A stretch of DNA of 22,954 bases, from IMG/VR virus record IMGVR_UViG_3300025294_000146, positions 1 through 22,954 of that record. One strand, written 5' to 3'. Each line of letters opens with the position of its first letter. The stretch's first letter is position 1. This document shows positions 5,650 through 12,642 of the stretch, one piece after another. The position numbers and the translations under genes are program-made. The notes under the pieces were generated by a model. It searched no databases. It saw only the letters and a program-made list of their open reading frames with translations, and had not been told where the DNA came from. The stretch is from a virus.

Positions 5650-5910
5650 ATGATTAGTGTTCAAGTTGATGAAAAAGAAGTAAGAAATCTTTATCTAGCA
5701 AAAGTCGAAGAAAAGGTTAAAGAAATCGATGCTGAGCTAGTGTATTGGGACTCTAACGAATTGAAGCGAAGAACTTGTATGGGATGGAATACAATTCAAA
5801 AAGAATTCTTCTTTGATCCTAGATTTCCAAAGCACAAAGTAGGAGGGAAATGGTATTTTCCAGCTCAACAAGTAAAAGCGTTTTTATTGCAATGGTTATC
5901 AGAACATTAA
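5650..5910 (+). CDS. DUF771-family phage DNA-binding protein
   Basis: An 86-aa protein with the DUF771 signature (ELVYWDSNELKRRTCMGWNT, then HKVGGKWYFPAQQVKAFL). This resembles the winged-helix fold of MerR/excisionase-type proteins: a helix-turn-helix picks the site and KVGGKWYF forms the wing. GGAGAGGCGGAAA precedes the ATG. In related phages it follows the antirepressor in the early operon. It could be the excisionase partner of the integrase, but this is not established from sequence. Confidence 0.75.
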   Translation: MISVQVDEKEVRNLYLAKVEEKVKEIDAELVYWDSNELKRRTCMGWNTIQKEFFFDPRFPKHKVGGKWYFPAQQVKAFLLQWLSEH

Positions 5911-5922
5911 GGAGGTGATTTA

Positions 5923-6078
5923 GTGGAAGACACAACATCATTAGTTATATTCGCAATGTTAATCACATGTGGTTCATGGATACTTTACATCACATACGAG
6001 CCAATTAAACGATGGGCTTGGAGTGATGTAGAAAAAAATAAAAGACCCACGGCAATGGGTCCTTTTGAAAAAAAATAG
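5923..6078 (+). CDS. Small single-span membrane protein
   Basis: A 51-aa ORF (GTG 5923) after AAGGAGGTGAT, which is fully complementary to the 16S rRNA 3' end. Residues 6-25 (SLVIFAMLITCGSWILYITY) form one transmembrane helix; the C-terminal half is basic, Trp-rich and then polar. It begins 12 bases after the DUF771 gene and is surely in the same operon. Its 3' end contains a terminator-like hairpin. Function unknown. Confidence 0.7.
   Translation: MEDTTSLVIFAMLITCGSWILYITYEPIKRWAWSDVEKNKRPTAMGPFEKK
6040..6066 (+). terminator. Terminator-like hairpin inside the small membrane-protein gene
   Basis: AAAAG-ACCCA (6040-6049) pairs with TGGGT-(C)-CTTTT (6056-6066), loop of 6. It falls within codons of the 51-aa gene, so it may attenuate transcription between the regulatory genes and the replication genes. 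Confidence 0.5.
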
Positions 6079-6116
6079 TTGTTATAAGTATACCACGGGA
6101 AGTAGGGAAATAGCAC

Positions 6117-6293
6117 ATGGACTTAATTGAATATCAAGTGCTATTACCTAATAAATTCTGGGACTTAGCCAAAAGCAAAGATGAATTAAAACAAATGATT
6201 GATCAATACTTCATTGTTGGTTATCCGCATTATGAAATTCAACGGATTGTAAAAAGCAGACAAGCATATGTGGCAGTTTGTACAAGGGGGTAA
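6117..6293 (+). CDS. Small hypothetical phage protein
   Basis: A 58-aa ORF starting MDLIEYQVLLPNKFWDLAKS. It is amphipathic with no membrane segment or metal motif. The ribosome site is weak (AGGG about 10 bases upstream). The stop codon TAA (6291-6293) lies 5 bases before the GTG of the replisome organizer, and its last codons carry that gene's AAGGGGG ribosome site, so the two are tightly linked. Function not recognised. Confidence 0.65.
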   Translation: MDLIEYQVLLPNKFWDLAKSKDELKQMIDQYFIVGYPHYEIQRIVKSRQAYVAVCTRG

Positions 6294-6298
6294 TTACA

Positions 6299-7162
6299 GT
6301 GTCAGAAGTTAAATGGATAAAGCTTTCAACTAGTATGTTTGAAGATGAAAAAATACGTTTAATCGAAAGCATGCCTGAAGCTGATACCTTACTAATTATA
6401 TGGATTAGATTATTAGCTCAAGCCGGAAAAACAAATGCGAGTGGGTATATTTTTCTGAGTAAAAACATTCCTTACTCAGATGAAATGCTTGCAACTCTAT
6501 TCAATAGACCAATTACAACAGTGAGATTAGCACTTCAAACATTTCAACAATTTGGAATGATTGAGATAACAAATGATCAGTACATTTGTATTTCGAATTG
6601 GGAAAAACATCAAAACGTTGATGGGTTAGAAAAAATACGAGAGCAAAACCGATTACGCAAACAAAAACAGAGGGAAAAACTTAAATTGGAGATGTCACGT
6701 GACAGTCACGAGACAATCACGCAAAGTCACGCAACAGATATAGAAGAAGATAAAGAATTAGATAAAGATAAAGAATTAGAAATAATTAATACATCTTCTT
6801 CTGACGAATCAGATACAAAAGTATCAATTCCTTATCAAGAAATCCTAAGTTACTTAAATGAAAAAGCGGATAAGAACTTTAATCATAAAGCCGAGAGTCA
6901 CAAAAAATTAATTAAAGCTAGATGGAATGAAGGTTATACAGTTGAGAATTTTAAAACAGTCATTGATAACAAAGTATCTCAATGGTTTGGGAAGTTTGAT
7001 AGAGAAGGGAAACCTCTTGATCAATATTTAAGACCAAGTACATTATTTGCGCAGAAACATTTTGATAACTATTTAAATGAAACAGTAAAAGGAGCGAAAA
7101 ATAATGATCCAATTGCAAGCAACGGAGCAGTTTACTACAACGAAACTGAATTTGACTTCTAA
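6299..7162 (+). CDS. Phage replisome organizer / replication initiation protein
   Basis: The 287-aa protein has an N-terminal replisome-organizer winged-helix domain (residues 1-115: VKWIKLSTSMFEDEKIRLIE and similar), a charged, Lys/Glu-rich linker (about 120-175) and a C-terminal conserved phage domain (about 185-270; LNEKADKNFNHKAESHKKLI, then YLRPSTLFAQKHFDNYL) that recruits the helicase loader or helicase. It is expected to bind the phage origin. GTG 6299 follows AAGGGGG with 8-base spacing; the frame extension to 6278 (TTG) has no ribosome site. It overlaps the DnaC-like loader by 59 bases, the usual initiator-loader pair. The origin may lie within this gene, but no clear iterons were seen. 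Confidence 0.88.
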   Translation: MSEVKWIKLSTSMFEDEKIRLIESMPEADTLLIIWIRLLAQAGKTNASGYIFLSKNIPYSDEMLATLFNRPITTVRLALQTFQQFGMIEITNDQYICISNWEKHQNVDGLEKIREQNRLRKQKQREKLKLEMSRDSHETITQSHATDIEEDKELDKDKELEIINTSSSDESDTKVSIPYQEILSYLNEKADKNFNHKAESHKKLIKARWNEGYTVENFKTVIDNKVSQWFGKFDREGKPLDQYLRPSTLFAQKHFDNYLNETVKGAKNNDPIASNGAVYYNETEFDF

Positions 7163-7979
7163 TCTATGTGAAGTGTGTAAAGAAAAAGGAATTAAGCAAC
7201 GAACAATGATATTTCAAGGCGAGGAAGTTTGCCCTAAATGTTATTTACAAAAGGACCACGATAGATTGTATACAGAATGCAACAAGTATTACAAGGGTGA
7301 AGAGGAACGGAGAAGAAAAGCTTATTTCCATAATCACAGTTTAATCAGTGACCCAACAATCATGAATGCAACATTTGAAAATTTCATACCTGATTGTGAT
7401 GAAGAAGTGAGCAATAGAGCTCAAGCTGTAACACATGCCCATAACTTTATAAGCGATATGAAATATACATTAGTAGCTTCTGGAGATGCTGGAAGAGGAA
7501 AAAGTCATTTAATGCATGCTATAGCTGAAGAAATTAATGATAACGGAACGCAAAACGTGTTGTTTATAAGCGAAAGTGTTTTATTCAAAAAGTTAAAAGC
7601 TACATTCAAAAGAGATTCTGAGTTATCTGAAGATGATTATTTACAAAAAATAATTGATGCAGATGTAGTGATATTTGATGATTTTGGTTCAACGTTAGGT
7701 GATTACAGAGATATCAACTTGAAAGCACTAGAATTCCACAATAAAAAAGGGGAAGGGAATATCACTGATCTCCAAAGAGCGACAAAATATATGAATGATA
7801 CTTATATGACCGTTTTTGATGGTAGACAAGGAAAGGCTAATGGAATTGCTACAAATTTAGTAGGTGCAGCAATCACGTATTGTTATGACCAGCGAATCAC
7901 ATCTAGGATACTTGGTTGCAAATCAGCCATGACATTTAAAAATACACCTGATAGACGTAAGAAAGCTTTACCTTTTTGA
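7104..7979 (+). CDS. DnaC-like AAA+ helicase loader
   Basis: This 291-aa ATPase loads the replicative helicase at the phage origin. An N-terminal zinc ribbon is seen (C22, C25, C43, C46), then a linker and the AAA+ domain: Walker A GDAGRGKS (127-134), Walker B VVIFDDFG (188-195) and Arg268 in RITSRIL as the probable arginine finger. The 59-base overlap with the replisome organizer shows they are co-translated. The length and N-terminal Zn motif fit phage DnaC/DnaI proteins rather than IstB of IS21, and no transposase gene is nearby. Residues 210-250 (KKGEGNITDL and after) are an unusually long insertion between Walker B and the C-terminal helices. Confidence 0.88.
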   Translation: MIQLQATEQFTTTKLNLTSNLCEVCKEKGIKQRTMIFQGEEVCPKCYLQKDHDRLYTECNKYYKGEEERRRKAYFHNHSLISDPTIMNATFENFIPDCDEEVSNRAQAVTHAHNFISDMKYTLVASGDAGRGKSHLMHAIAEEINDNGTQNVLFISESVLFKKLKATFKRDSELSEDDYLQKIIDADVVIFDDFGSTLGDYRDINLKALEFHNKKGEGNITDLQRATKYMNDTYMTVFDGRQGKANGIATNLVGAAITYCYDQRITSRILGCKSAMTFKNTPDRRKKALPF

Positions 7980-8013
7980 TAAGTAGGTCCATTTGAAACA
8001 AGGAGGAATAATC

Positions 8014-8208
8014 ATGTGTATATTATGTCGTAATACAGGAATTATTCGTAAAGAAATTTATTCAGGTGTGACTCTAACAGAAGGTTGTAATTGTGACGTA
8101 GCAAAGCAACAGCAACAAGAAAACGATAAGCGCTGGGAAGCATGGTTAATAAAATTCGAGTCAATGAAACAAGAATTACAACGGAATCAACAACAAAAAG
8201 TAAGTTAA
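8014..8208 (+). CDS. Small Cys-rich, probable zinc-binding protein
   Basis: A 64-aa protein with CxxC near the N-terminus (CILCRNTG) and a second CxC (EGCNCD) that together can bind one zinc, as in half of a DnaJ-type finger, followed by a Gln/Lys/Glu-rich helix. ATG 8014 follows AAGGAGGAATAATC; the TTG-initiated extension at 7993 has no ribosome site. It follows the helicase loader in the same operon. Function unknown. Confidence 0.7.
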   Translation: MCILCRNTGIIRKEIYSGVTLTEGCNCDVAKQQQQENDKRWEAWLIKFESMKQELQRNQQQKVS

Positions 8209-8224
8209 CAAGGGGGAGCAAGTT

Positions 8225-8503
8225 ATGAAAAACACAGGTGTTGCAAGAAAAGTGGACGAGCTAGGACGTGTAGTAATTCCGGTAGAGTTACGCAGAACTT
8301 TAGGGATTGCTGAAGGTACAGCATTAGGCTTTCATGTTGAAGGGGAAAACATCGTTTTAAGAAAACATGAAAAGTCATGCTTAGTAACGGGTAAAGTTTC
8401 CGAATCAAACATAGAATTGCTGGATGGCCGAATGGTTTTGAGCAGGGAAGGCGCAAGGGAATTGCTGGACATTCTTCAAAAGAGTGAGAAAGCTCATGCC
8501 TAA
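8225..8503 (+). CDS. AbrB/SpoVT-type swapped-hairpin transcription regulator
   Basis: The 92-aa protein has an N-terminal AbrB-like DNA-binding domain (residues 1-50: TGVARKVDELGRVVIPVELR, a hallmark) and a C-terminal dimerisation segment resembling the AbrB C-domain. AbrB, in the host, is a transition-state regulator of sporulation and secondary metabolism. A phage copy may adjust host gene expression or phage early-to-late timing. AGGGGGAGC precedes the ATG. The gene overlaps the next by 8 bases. The family is very clear; the targets are not. Confidence 0.88.
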   Translation: MKNTGVARKVDELGRVVIPVELRRTLGIAEGTALGFHVEGENIVLRKHEKSCLVTGKVSESNIELLDGRMVLSREGARELLDILQKSEKAHA

Positions 8504-8855
8504 ACAATTGAACATTTTCGATGTAGAGCCAGCAATTTGTGAGTTCGATGTAATGAAAGCAAATGTAAAGAAAGGAACTGGACGCGTCACATTTGCAGAT
8601 GTACGTGTCCAAGTTCCAAGAAATGCAAAGGGTACAGATGAATTACCACGCACAACTAAACAAGATGATCGCTATGACATCTTTGAAGAATATGTAATGG
8701 CAATTTGGAGATTTCAAAGAGCTGTAGATAAGCTTTTTAATTGGGCAACAGCGGAAGAATTGTGTAAGGCAGCAAGGGATAAAAAAGAAATAATTCCAGT
8801 ACGGATTTATTTAGGAAGTGGATTTAAACCTGATGTTGTCGAGTACATGCGGTAG
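8496..8855 (+). CDS. Hypothetical phage protein of the replication region
   Basis: A 119-aa protein overlapping the abrB-like gene by 8 bases and probably translationally coupled to it. The N-terminal part (to about residue 55) is beta-rich and basic (MKANVKKGTGRVTFADVRVQ); the C-terminal part is helical with aromatic residues (AIWRFQRAVDKLFNWATAEE). ATG 8496 is preferred over GTG 8484, though neither has a strong ribosome site. No known domain is recognised. Its place between AbrB and dUTPase suggests an accessory early gene. Confidence 0.65.
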   Translation: MPKQLNIFDVEPAICEFDVMKANVKKGTGRVTFADVRVQVPRNAKGTDELPRTTKQDDRYDIFEEYVMAIWRFQRAVDKLFNWATAEELCKAARDKKEIIPVRIYLGSGFKPDVVEYMR

Positions 8856-8873
8856 TAAAAGGGAGATGGGCAT

Positions 8874-9041
8874 ATGAAAAAAATAGAAATTGATGTTAGT
8901 AGCAACAAACTTTTAATAGTGAAGGACGGAAATGTAACAGCAGTAAATCCACCAATGAGCGGATTTGGTGAGCAAGTCGCAATTTGGGTAAACGGTAAAG
9001 TTGATCGTGTGGATACTAAGTTTACTGAAAAAATAAAATAA
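8874..9041 (+). CDS. DUF3954-like small phage protein
   Basis: A 55-aa protein, mostly beta strands. The pattern VKDGNVTAVNPPMSGFGEQV followed by WVNGKVDRV recalls the DUF3954 family, found only in Firmicute phages. GGGAGATGGGCAT provides the ribosome site. No function is known for the family. The assignment is from memory of the pattern. Confidence 0.7.
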   Translation: MKKIEIDVSSNKLLIVKDGNVTAVNPPMSGFGEQVAIWVNGKVDRVDTKFTEKIK

Positions 9042-9064
9042 TTTTTTAGAAAGTAGGTTCACTT

Positions 9065-9316
9065 ATGAGTGTAGCAACAAATCATGAAGCGATGAAAGAA
9101 TCGCGTTTAAAAATATACATCGCTTTAGAAGAAGCTAACTTCATTTGAGATGAAAGAGATGTAATTCGTTTTCGTGAAATGTGGAATCAAGGTATGAGTT
9201 TACCAGAGGTGGCAGAAGCACTAAGGAGACACCATGCTGAGGTTGCGCTCCTTGTAATAGATCAGGCTGATAAGTATTTAATTGAAAATCGTCCGATAGG
9301 ATTAGGAATTTGCTAA
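9065..9316 (+). pseudogene. Small phage gene interrupted by an in-frame TGA
   Basis: ATG 9065 follows a good initiation region (AGAAAGTAGGTTCACTT). The frame codes 27 residues, hits TGA at 9146-9148, then stays open for another 55 residues to TAA at 9314-9316. The downstream part reads like a real protein (FREMWNQGMSLPEVAEALRR, a helix-turn-helix-like segment, then AEVALLVIDQ). The whole would be an 83-aa phage regulator-like protein. The simplest reading is a nonsense mutation (CGA or TGG to TGA). Recoding, or re-initiation at the ATG of MWNQGMS, are alternatives. Confidence 0.7.
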
Positions 9317-9335
9317 ATAGGAAGGGGAAAACAAA

Positions 9336-9845
9336 ATGAATTTAACTAAAATATTTGAAATGCAAAAGGTGTTAGATACAAGAGTCGTCAAGGAACATGG
9401 ATTGGAAGGTCAAAATTTATTTTACAATATGATCCTTGCTTTACAGGTTGAAATTGGAGAACTTGCAAATGAAACAAGATGCTTTAAGCATTGGAGCAAT
9501 AAAAGCCCTAGTGAAAGAGAAGTCATTTTAATGGAATATGTAGACGGGTTGCATTTTATAGCATCATTAGGAAATGGTATTGGATTGAAACCTGAAAAAT
9601 ATAACTTAGCAATGTTGGAGCTTAAGTCAAGAGTTTACGCATCGAATTCGCTAGTCAATCAATTTAATAATGTATATGAAGCTGTATCGGAATTTCGTGC
9701 AACTCAAGATATTGAGCTGTATGAAGAGTTACTATACTCATTCTTAGGATTAGGTAGGAAATTAGGATTCACATTTGAAGAAATTGAACAAGGATATTGC
9801 AAGAAGAACGAAGTGAATCATCAACGCCAGAATAACGGGTATTAA
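9336..9845 (+). CDS. Dimeric dUTPase (MazG-like superfamily)
   Basis: A 169-aa all-alpha dUTP/dUDP pyrophosphatase of the dimeric type (dUTPase_2), which keeps uracil out of phage DNA. Metal-binding signatures are present: EIGELANETRCFKHW (about residues 36-50) and the second acidic motif EYVDGLHF (about 67-74). The tail-end helices fit the all-alpha NTP-pyrophosphatase fold. GGAAGGGG lies before the ATG. In staphylococcal phages this family also derepresses SaPI islands, but nothing here shows that role. Confidence 0.85.
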   Translation: MNLTKIFEMQKVLDTRVVKEHGLEGQNLFYNMILALQVEIGELANETRCFKHWSNKSPSEREVILMEYVDGLHFIASLGNGIGLKPEKYNLAMLELKSRVYASNSLVNQFNNVYEAVSEFRATQDIELYEELLYSFLGLGRKLGFTFEEIEQGYCKKNEVNHQRQNNGY

Positions 9846-9884
9846 GACCAAGTTTGAATTTTATTAAGAAATGGGGAACGAGAA

Positions 9885-10139
9885 ATGGCTATCGAAGCAC
9901 ATAAATGTAACGTTAAAGGATGTAATGGTCTTGTAGTTTTTGAAAATGCTGATTTTAATTTGCAAAATCCTGACACAATTAAAGGAGTTTATGCACTTGA
10001 TGATCCTACTTGTAACGTTTGCGGAAAAGAATTTTTAGTAGTACCTAGCTATTCTGTCATTGATCTTGATGTAGAAACACAAGAATTTGAAGAAATTGAA
10101 CCAGCTTGTATTACTGAATGGCAGAATCAAAGATTTTAA
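9885..10139 (+). CDS. Hypothetical protein with a zinc-ribbon-like motif
   Basis: An 84-aa acidic protein with two Cys pairs, CNVKGC (residues 8-13) and CNVCGKEF (about 43-50), spaced as in a zinc ribbon, and an acidic C-terminal half (LDVETQEFEEIEPACITEW). It could bind one zinc ion and nucleic acid or protein. GGGGAACGAG precedes the ATG. It is the last gene before the hairpin-repeat array. Function not recognised. Confidence 0.65.
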   Translation: MAIEAHKCNVKGCNGLVVFENADFNLQNPDTIKGVYALDDPTCNVCGKEFLVVPSYSVIDLDVETQEFEEIEPACITEWQNQRF

Positions 10140-10160
10140 CCAAAGCGTTAATTGAAAACA

Positions 10161-10806
10161 AAATAGAGCGTACAAATGAGTAGGCTCTTAAAAAGATAGG
10201 TTTTATGAGTATTGGATTACCATATACTTTATGTTTTTTTGCATAATCGTGTAAACAAAATTAAATAAAAGAGCACATATTAAAATGTGCTCCTTTAAAA
10301 GGTGACAGCTTACAAGGCCTAATTTGTAAGCTGAATACATGTGCAGCCAATATTAATATATGTATTTTCTTATGAAGTGTGAAAAGAGAGCACCTTTTCA
10401 AAGTACTCTTAGTAAGGAGATTACTATAAGTGAAAAATTTTCATATCAATACTATATGCTTGTCTTATCAAAAGGTGAAAGCTTTTATAAAAATGTTGTT
10501 ATTTCATAGTGAAAAATCTAAGAGCACGCAGATAACAATGCTCTTAGATTGGAAAGGTAGATTTCTATGCCTGGAGGGTCTCCATACAATAACTTATGCT
10601 TGTCCGTTAAAAATGTGAAAGGATTTAACAAAATAGTTATTTTATAACGAATAAAGGAAAGAACCCTTTTTGATAAAAGGATTCTTTCCTCAAGGTCTGC
10701 AAGAAATTCAAGGTAACTGGACCAGAGAAACCTGTGAATTTCTTTGTGATAATACTGTATGCAAAGGAATCAATAAAGTTAATGAATTTTAAACAAAATT
10801 CTTATT
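10161..10806. repeat. Tandem hairpin-repeat array, block A (five units)
   Basis: Five diverged units begin with hairpins at 10165-10188 (AGAGC-G-TAC arms, one mismatch), 10271-10292 (GAGCACAT, 8 bp), 10387-10409 (AGAG-C-AC, one mismatch), 10515-10550 (AATCTAAGAGCA, 12 bp) and 10656-10689 (GGAAAGAA plus CCTTTT, one mismatch). Unit starts are 106-141 bases apart. After each hairpin comes a loosely shared tail: AAAGGTAG-TTCTATG, CCATACAATAAC-TATGCTTGTCC, then GTGAAAGG-TTTT-AATAAAAT-GTTATTT. Units 2 and 5 have a second 10-bp hairpin (10306-10333; 10701-10744). Stem sequences differ but pairing is kept. On the minus strand most stems are followed by T runs, as in terminators. No conserved reading frame spans the units. 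Confidence 0.8.
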
Positions 10807-10821
10807 TTGGAGGGGAACGGA

Positions 10822-11220
10822 ATGGAAATTAAAGTGAACGAGCAAGCTCAACGTTTTTATCTAGCGTTTGATGAATGGGTACCTGCAGTTGGTCATGAAA
10901 TTAAAGTGGGACAATATCGTTTTTGCGCTATTCCATTAAGTGAATCTATTAATATTTTGGAAGTGACATCTGGTGTACATGCTATAACCATTCCAATTGA
11001 TATGAGGATTTGGATGGCAACAAGCACTAAGGAAGATACAATGAGGTTTTTAGAAAAAGCTGGTGAAGGTTTAAAGCGAATCCTTGAGAGACAAAGTAAT
11101 TTAGATGAATTACTTGCAAAAAATATAAAGATAGCATTTGATCGTTTGGGAGAAATGCCGCCAATTGAAGATGTGGATACGGATTGGATAACTGCTGATA
11201 TCAGTGACGTGATTCATTAA
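10822..11220 (+). CDS. Hypothetical phage protein lying inside the repeat array
   Basis: A 132-aa protein starting at ATG 10822 after GGAGGGGAACGGA. The N-terminal half is beta-rich (VNEQAQRFYLAFDEWVPAVG, then INILEVTSGVHAITIPIDM), the C-terminal half helical and acidic (LKRILERQSNLDELLAKNI; ending DWITADISDVIH). No catalytic or binding motif is recognised. It separates the two blocks of hairpin repeats and runs in the same direction as the early operon. Confidence 0.75.
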   Translation: MEIKVNEQAQRFYLAFDEWVPAVGHEIKVGQYRFCAIPLSESINILEVTSGVHAITIPIDMRIWMATSTKEDTMRFLEKAGEGLKRILERQSNLDELLAKNIKIAFDRLGEMPPIEDVDTDWITADISDVIH

Positions 11221-11883
11221 GTAATACAAAATCCTTATTTAGACATAAAAAAAGAGCACAATATATGTGCTCTTAGACAAGAAAGGTAGATTCTTATGAG
11301 TGGATGCCTCCATACAATAACATATGCTTGTCCATTTAAAAGGTGAAAGGTTTTAATAAAATCGTTATTTAGTAAAAAAGAACACTGTTCAACAGTGTTC
11401 AATATGTAACACGAATCTTATGAGGATGAATAGAACCGGTGGATTCAGTTCTTAGTACATTATATTTAATCCTTTCGAAAAAAATGCTTGTTAATAAAAA
11501 AAGAGCACATATATAACGTGCTCTTGGACAAGAAAGTTAGGTTCCTATGAGGAGAGTTTCCCCATACAATAACATATGCTTGTCCAGTTAAAAGGTGAAA
11601 AGTATATTTCGAAACCAGCAAAAAATGAATAGAGCGTCTTGGGAGAAAGACGCTCTAAAGGTGAATGTACTGTAGAGAGTATTCGGTTTAGTATATGCAA
11701 TTCATTTAGGAAATGTTTTTAATGAAAACGCTATTTGATACTAAAAATTAAAAGTGAAAAGAGCACTATGAATAAGTGCTCTTTTCAAGAGTGAGTGTAA
11801 ATTCCTATCATTCTATATTAGTATATGCTGACAGTAATAAATTGTGAAAAAACTGGACAAAACTGTATTTGATAAAAATATAA
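11221..11883. repeat. Tandem hairpin-repeat array, block B (five units)
   Basis: Five more units with perfect hairpins: 11252-11274 (AAGAGCACA, 9 bp), 11380-11400 (GAACACTG, 8 bp), 11501-11525 (AAGAGCAC, 8 bp), 11630-11657 (TAGAGCGTCTT, 11 bp) and 11756-11786 (GAAAAGAGCACT, 12 bp). Starts are 128, 121, 129 and 126 bases apart. The first and third units are the most alike (CCATACAATAACATATGCTT shared). In the third unit a second helix GGACAAG (11526) with CTTGTCC (11579) brackets the middle. On the minus strand the first three stems are followed by TTTTTT and so look like intrinsic terminators. No gene is seen in this stretch. Confidence 0.8.
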
Positions 11884-12171
11884 CTAAGTTACAATAAATT
11901 CCACGATAATTGGAGTTGCTCCATCAAGTACATCTCCACCAGGAATGGTAATAGAAGAAGGACCGACAGTGATAGTTGAAGTGTCAGCAGTTTGAAGAAC
12001 ACCATTAATGTAGAGATTGTAATAAGCGTAAGCAGCTGGAAATGCTGTATTTGTTCCTGTATCATTTGTGAAAGCTGTTGCAACAATTGCAAATGTAGCA
12101 CCAGTACCTGTTCCAGAGGATGCTACGCCGGTGAATTTTCTACCAGCAACAAAAGGGTGAACGATAGCCAT
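11884..12171 (-). CDS. DUF4183-domain protein
   Basis: A 95-aa protein with the DUF4183 pattern: a beta-sandwich-like, Thr/Ala/Gly-rich sequence with AFPAAYAYYNLYINGVLQTA and ITIPGGDVLDGATPIIVEF. Such proteins are common in the Bacillus cereus group, often beside exosporium, collagen-like or phage genes. The role is structural or unknown. It is transcribed against the early operon, so it may be a lysogenic-conversion gene expressed from the prophage, perhaps during sporulation. GAAAGGAGCGAATTTCA before ATG 12171 is a strong ribosome site. No signal peptide. Its transcript would run into the hairpin array, whose minus-strand terminators would end it. Confidence 0.85.
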   Translation of the reverse strand: MAIVHPFVAGRKFTGVASSGTGTGATFAIVATAFTNDTGTNTAFPAAYAYYNLYINGVLQTADTSTITVGPSSITIPGGDVLDGATPIIVEFIVT

Positions 12172-12229
12172 TGAAATTCGCTCCTTTCTAAAATTAACTT
12201 GGACAAATTTTTAGAAAGCTTGGTCCTGT

Positions 12230-12257
12230 ATTATATTTTATGATTTACTTTTCAAAA
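12230..12257 (-). promoter_or_regulatory. Possible promoter of the DUF4183 gene
   Basis: On the minus strand TTTTGA, a 16-base spacer and a perfect TATAAT, about 60 bases upstream of the gene. The -35 is only moderate. A sporulation sigma factor was considered but no clear match was found. Confidence 0.4.
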
Positions 12258-12642
12258 AGAAAACGGCTGGTGTATTAGTAAATAAGTGGAATTTTCATAA
12301 GTATATATATATAATTATTGAGAATTATTGATTTTAGTTCGTTTTATGGTGAAGGGATTAGTAGGTTTTTTACATAAAAATTTTATTTTATAGAAATAAA
12401 AACCCTAGTTCCCTAGGGTAATGGTATAACAGCCAAATATATTTTATTCGTTTATATCGTAACTTAATATTGCGTTAAAAACATCAGGTAAGTGTAACCA
12501 ATTGCAGAAAATATAAGAACAGCCAGCAAAAGCTAACTGCTCGGTTCTCCAAGGGGGAAGAAGGAGAAAGTAACTTAATGGGTTGTCTGTATAATTGACG
12601 GAATATTGAGTTTTATTCAGGGGAGTAATCATAATTTATAAA
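12258..12642. other. Gene-poor stretch with one doubtful minus-strand ORF
   Basis: No convincing gene. A 62-aa minus-strand frame (12632-12444) exists and ends 25 bases before a minus-strand terminator (12402-12419). It lacks a ribosome site; its ATG is only 10 bases after the stop of the upstream membrane-protein gene. The plus strand at 12509-12551 can form AGAAC...GTTCT with an inner AGCA-TGCT pairing. The stretch could be a 3' UTR, a small non-coding element or a remnant of mobile DNA; none of these can be settled here. Confidence 0.4.
12393..12419 (-). terminator. Terminator for the minus-strand membrane-protein transcript
   Basis: On the minus strand ACCCTAG-GGAA-CTAGGGT (12419-12402, 7 perfect bp) is followed by TTTTTATTTC. 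It lies downstream of the minus-strand gene at 12643-12807. Confidence 0.75.

Noticed and set aside
7104-7979. IstB protein of an IS21-type element
   Set aside because: No transposase or terminal repeats; overlap with the replisome organizer and N-terminal zinc ribbon fit a phage helicase loader.
8223-8653. Two minus-strand ORFs of 129 and 82 aa
   Set aside because: They lie opposite the abrB-like gene and its neighbour, which have clear domains and ribosome sites.
10430-10618. 62-aa plus-strand ORF
   Set aside because: It runs across two hairpin-repeat units and mixes their frames (INTICLS from one, HTITYACP from the next); no good start site. Better explained as repeat sequence.
10161-11883. 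CRISPR array
   Set aside because: The units are too long (about 125 bp) and too diverged, with no identical short repeats or uniform spacers and no cas genes.
11889-12174. 70-aa minus-strand and 60-aa plus-strand ORFs
   Set aside because: Low-complexity Leu/Ser and Cys/Ser frames that are shadows of the DUF4183 gene.
12444-12632. 62-aa minus-strand ORF
   Set aside because: No ribosome site and no recognisable domain, although a terminator follows its stop. Kept only as a remark in the gene-poor stretch.
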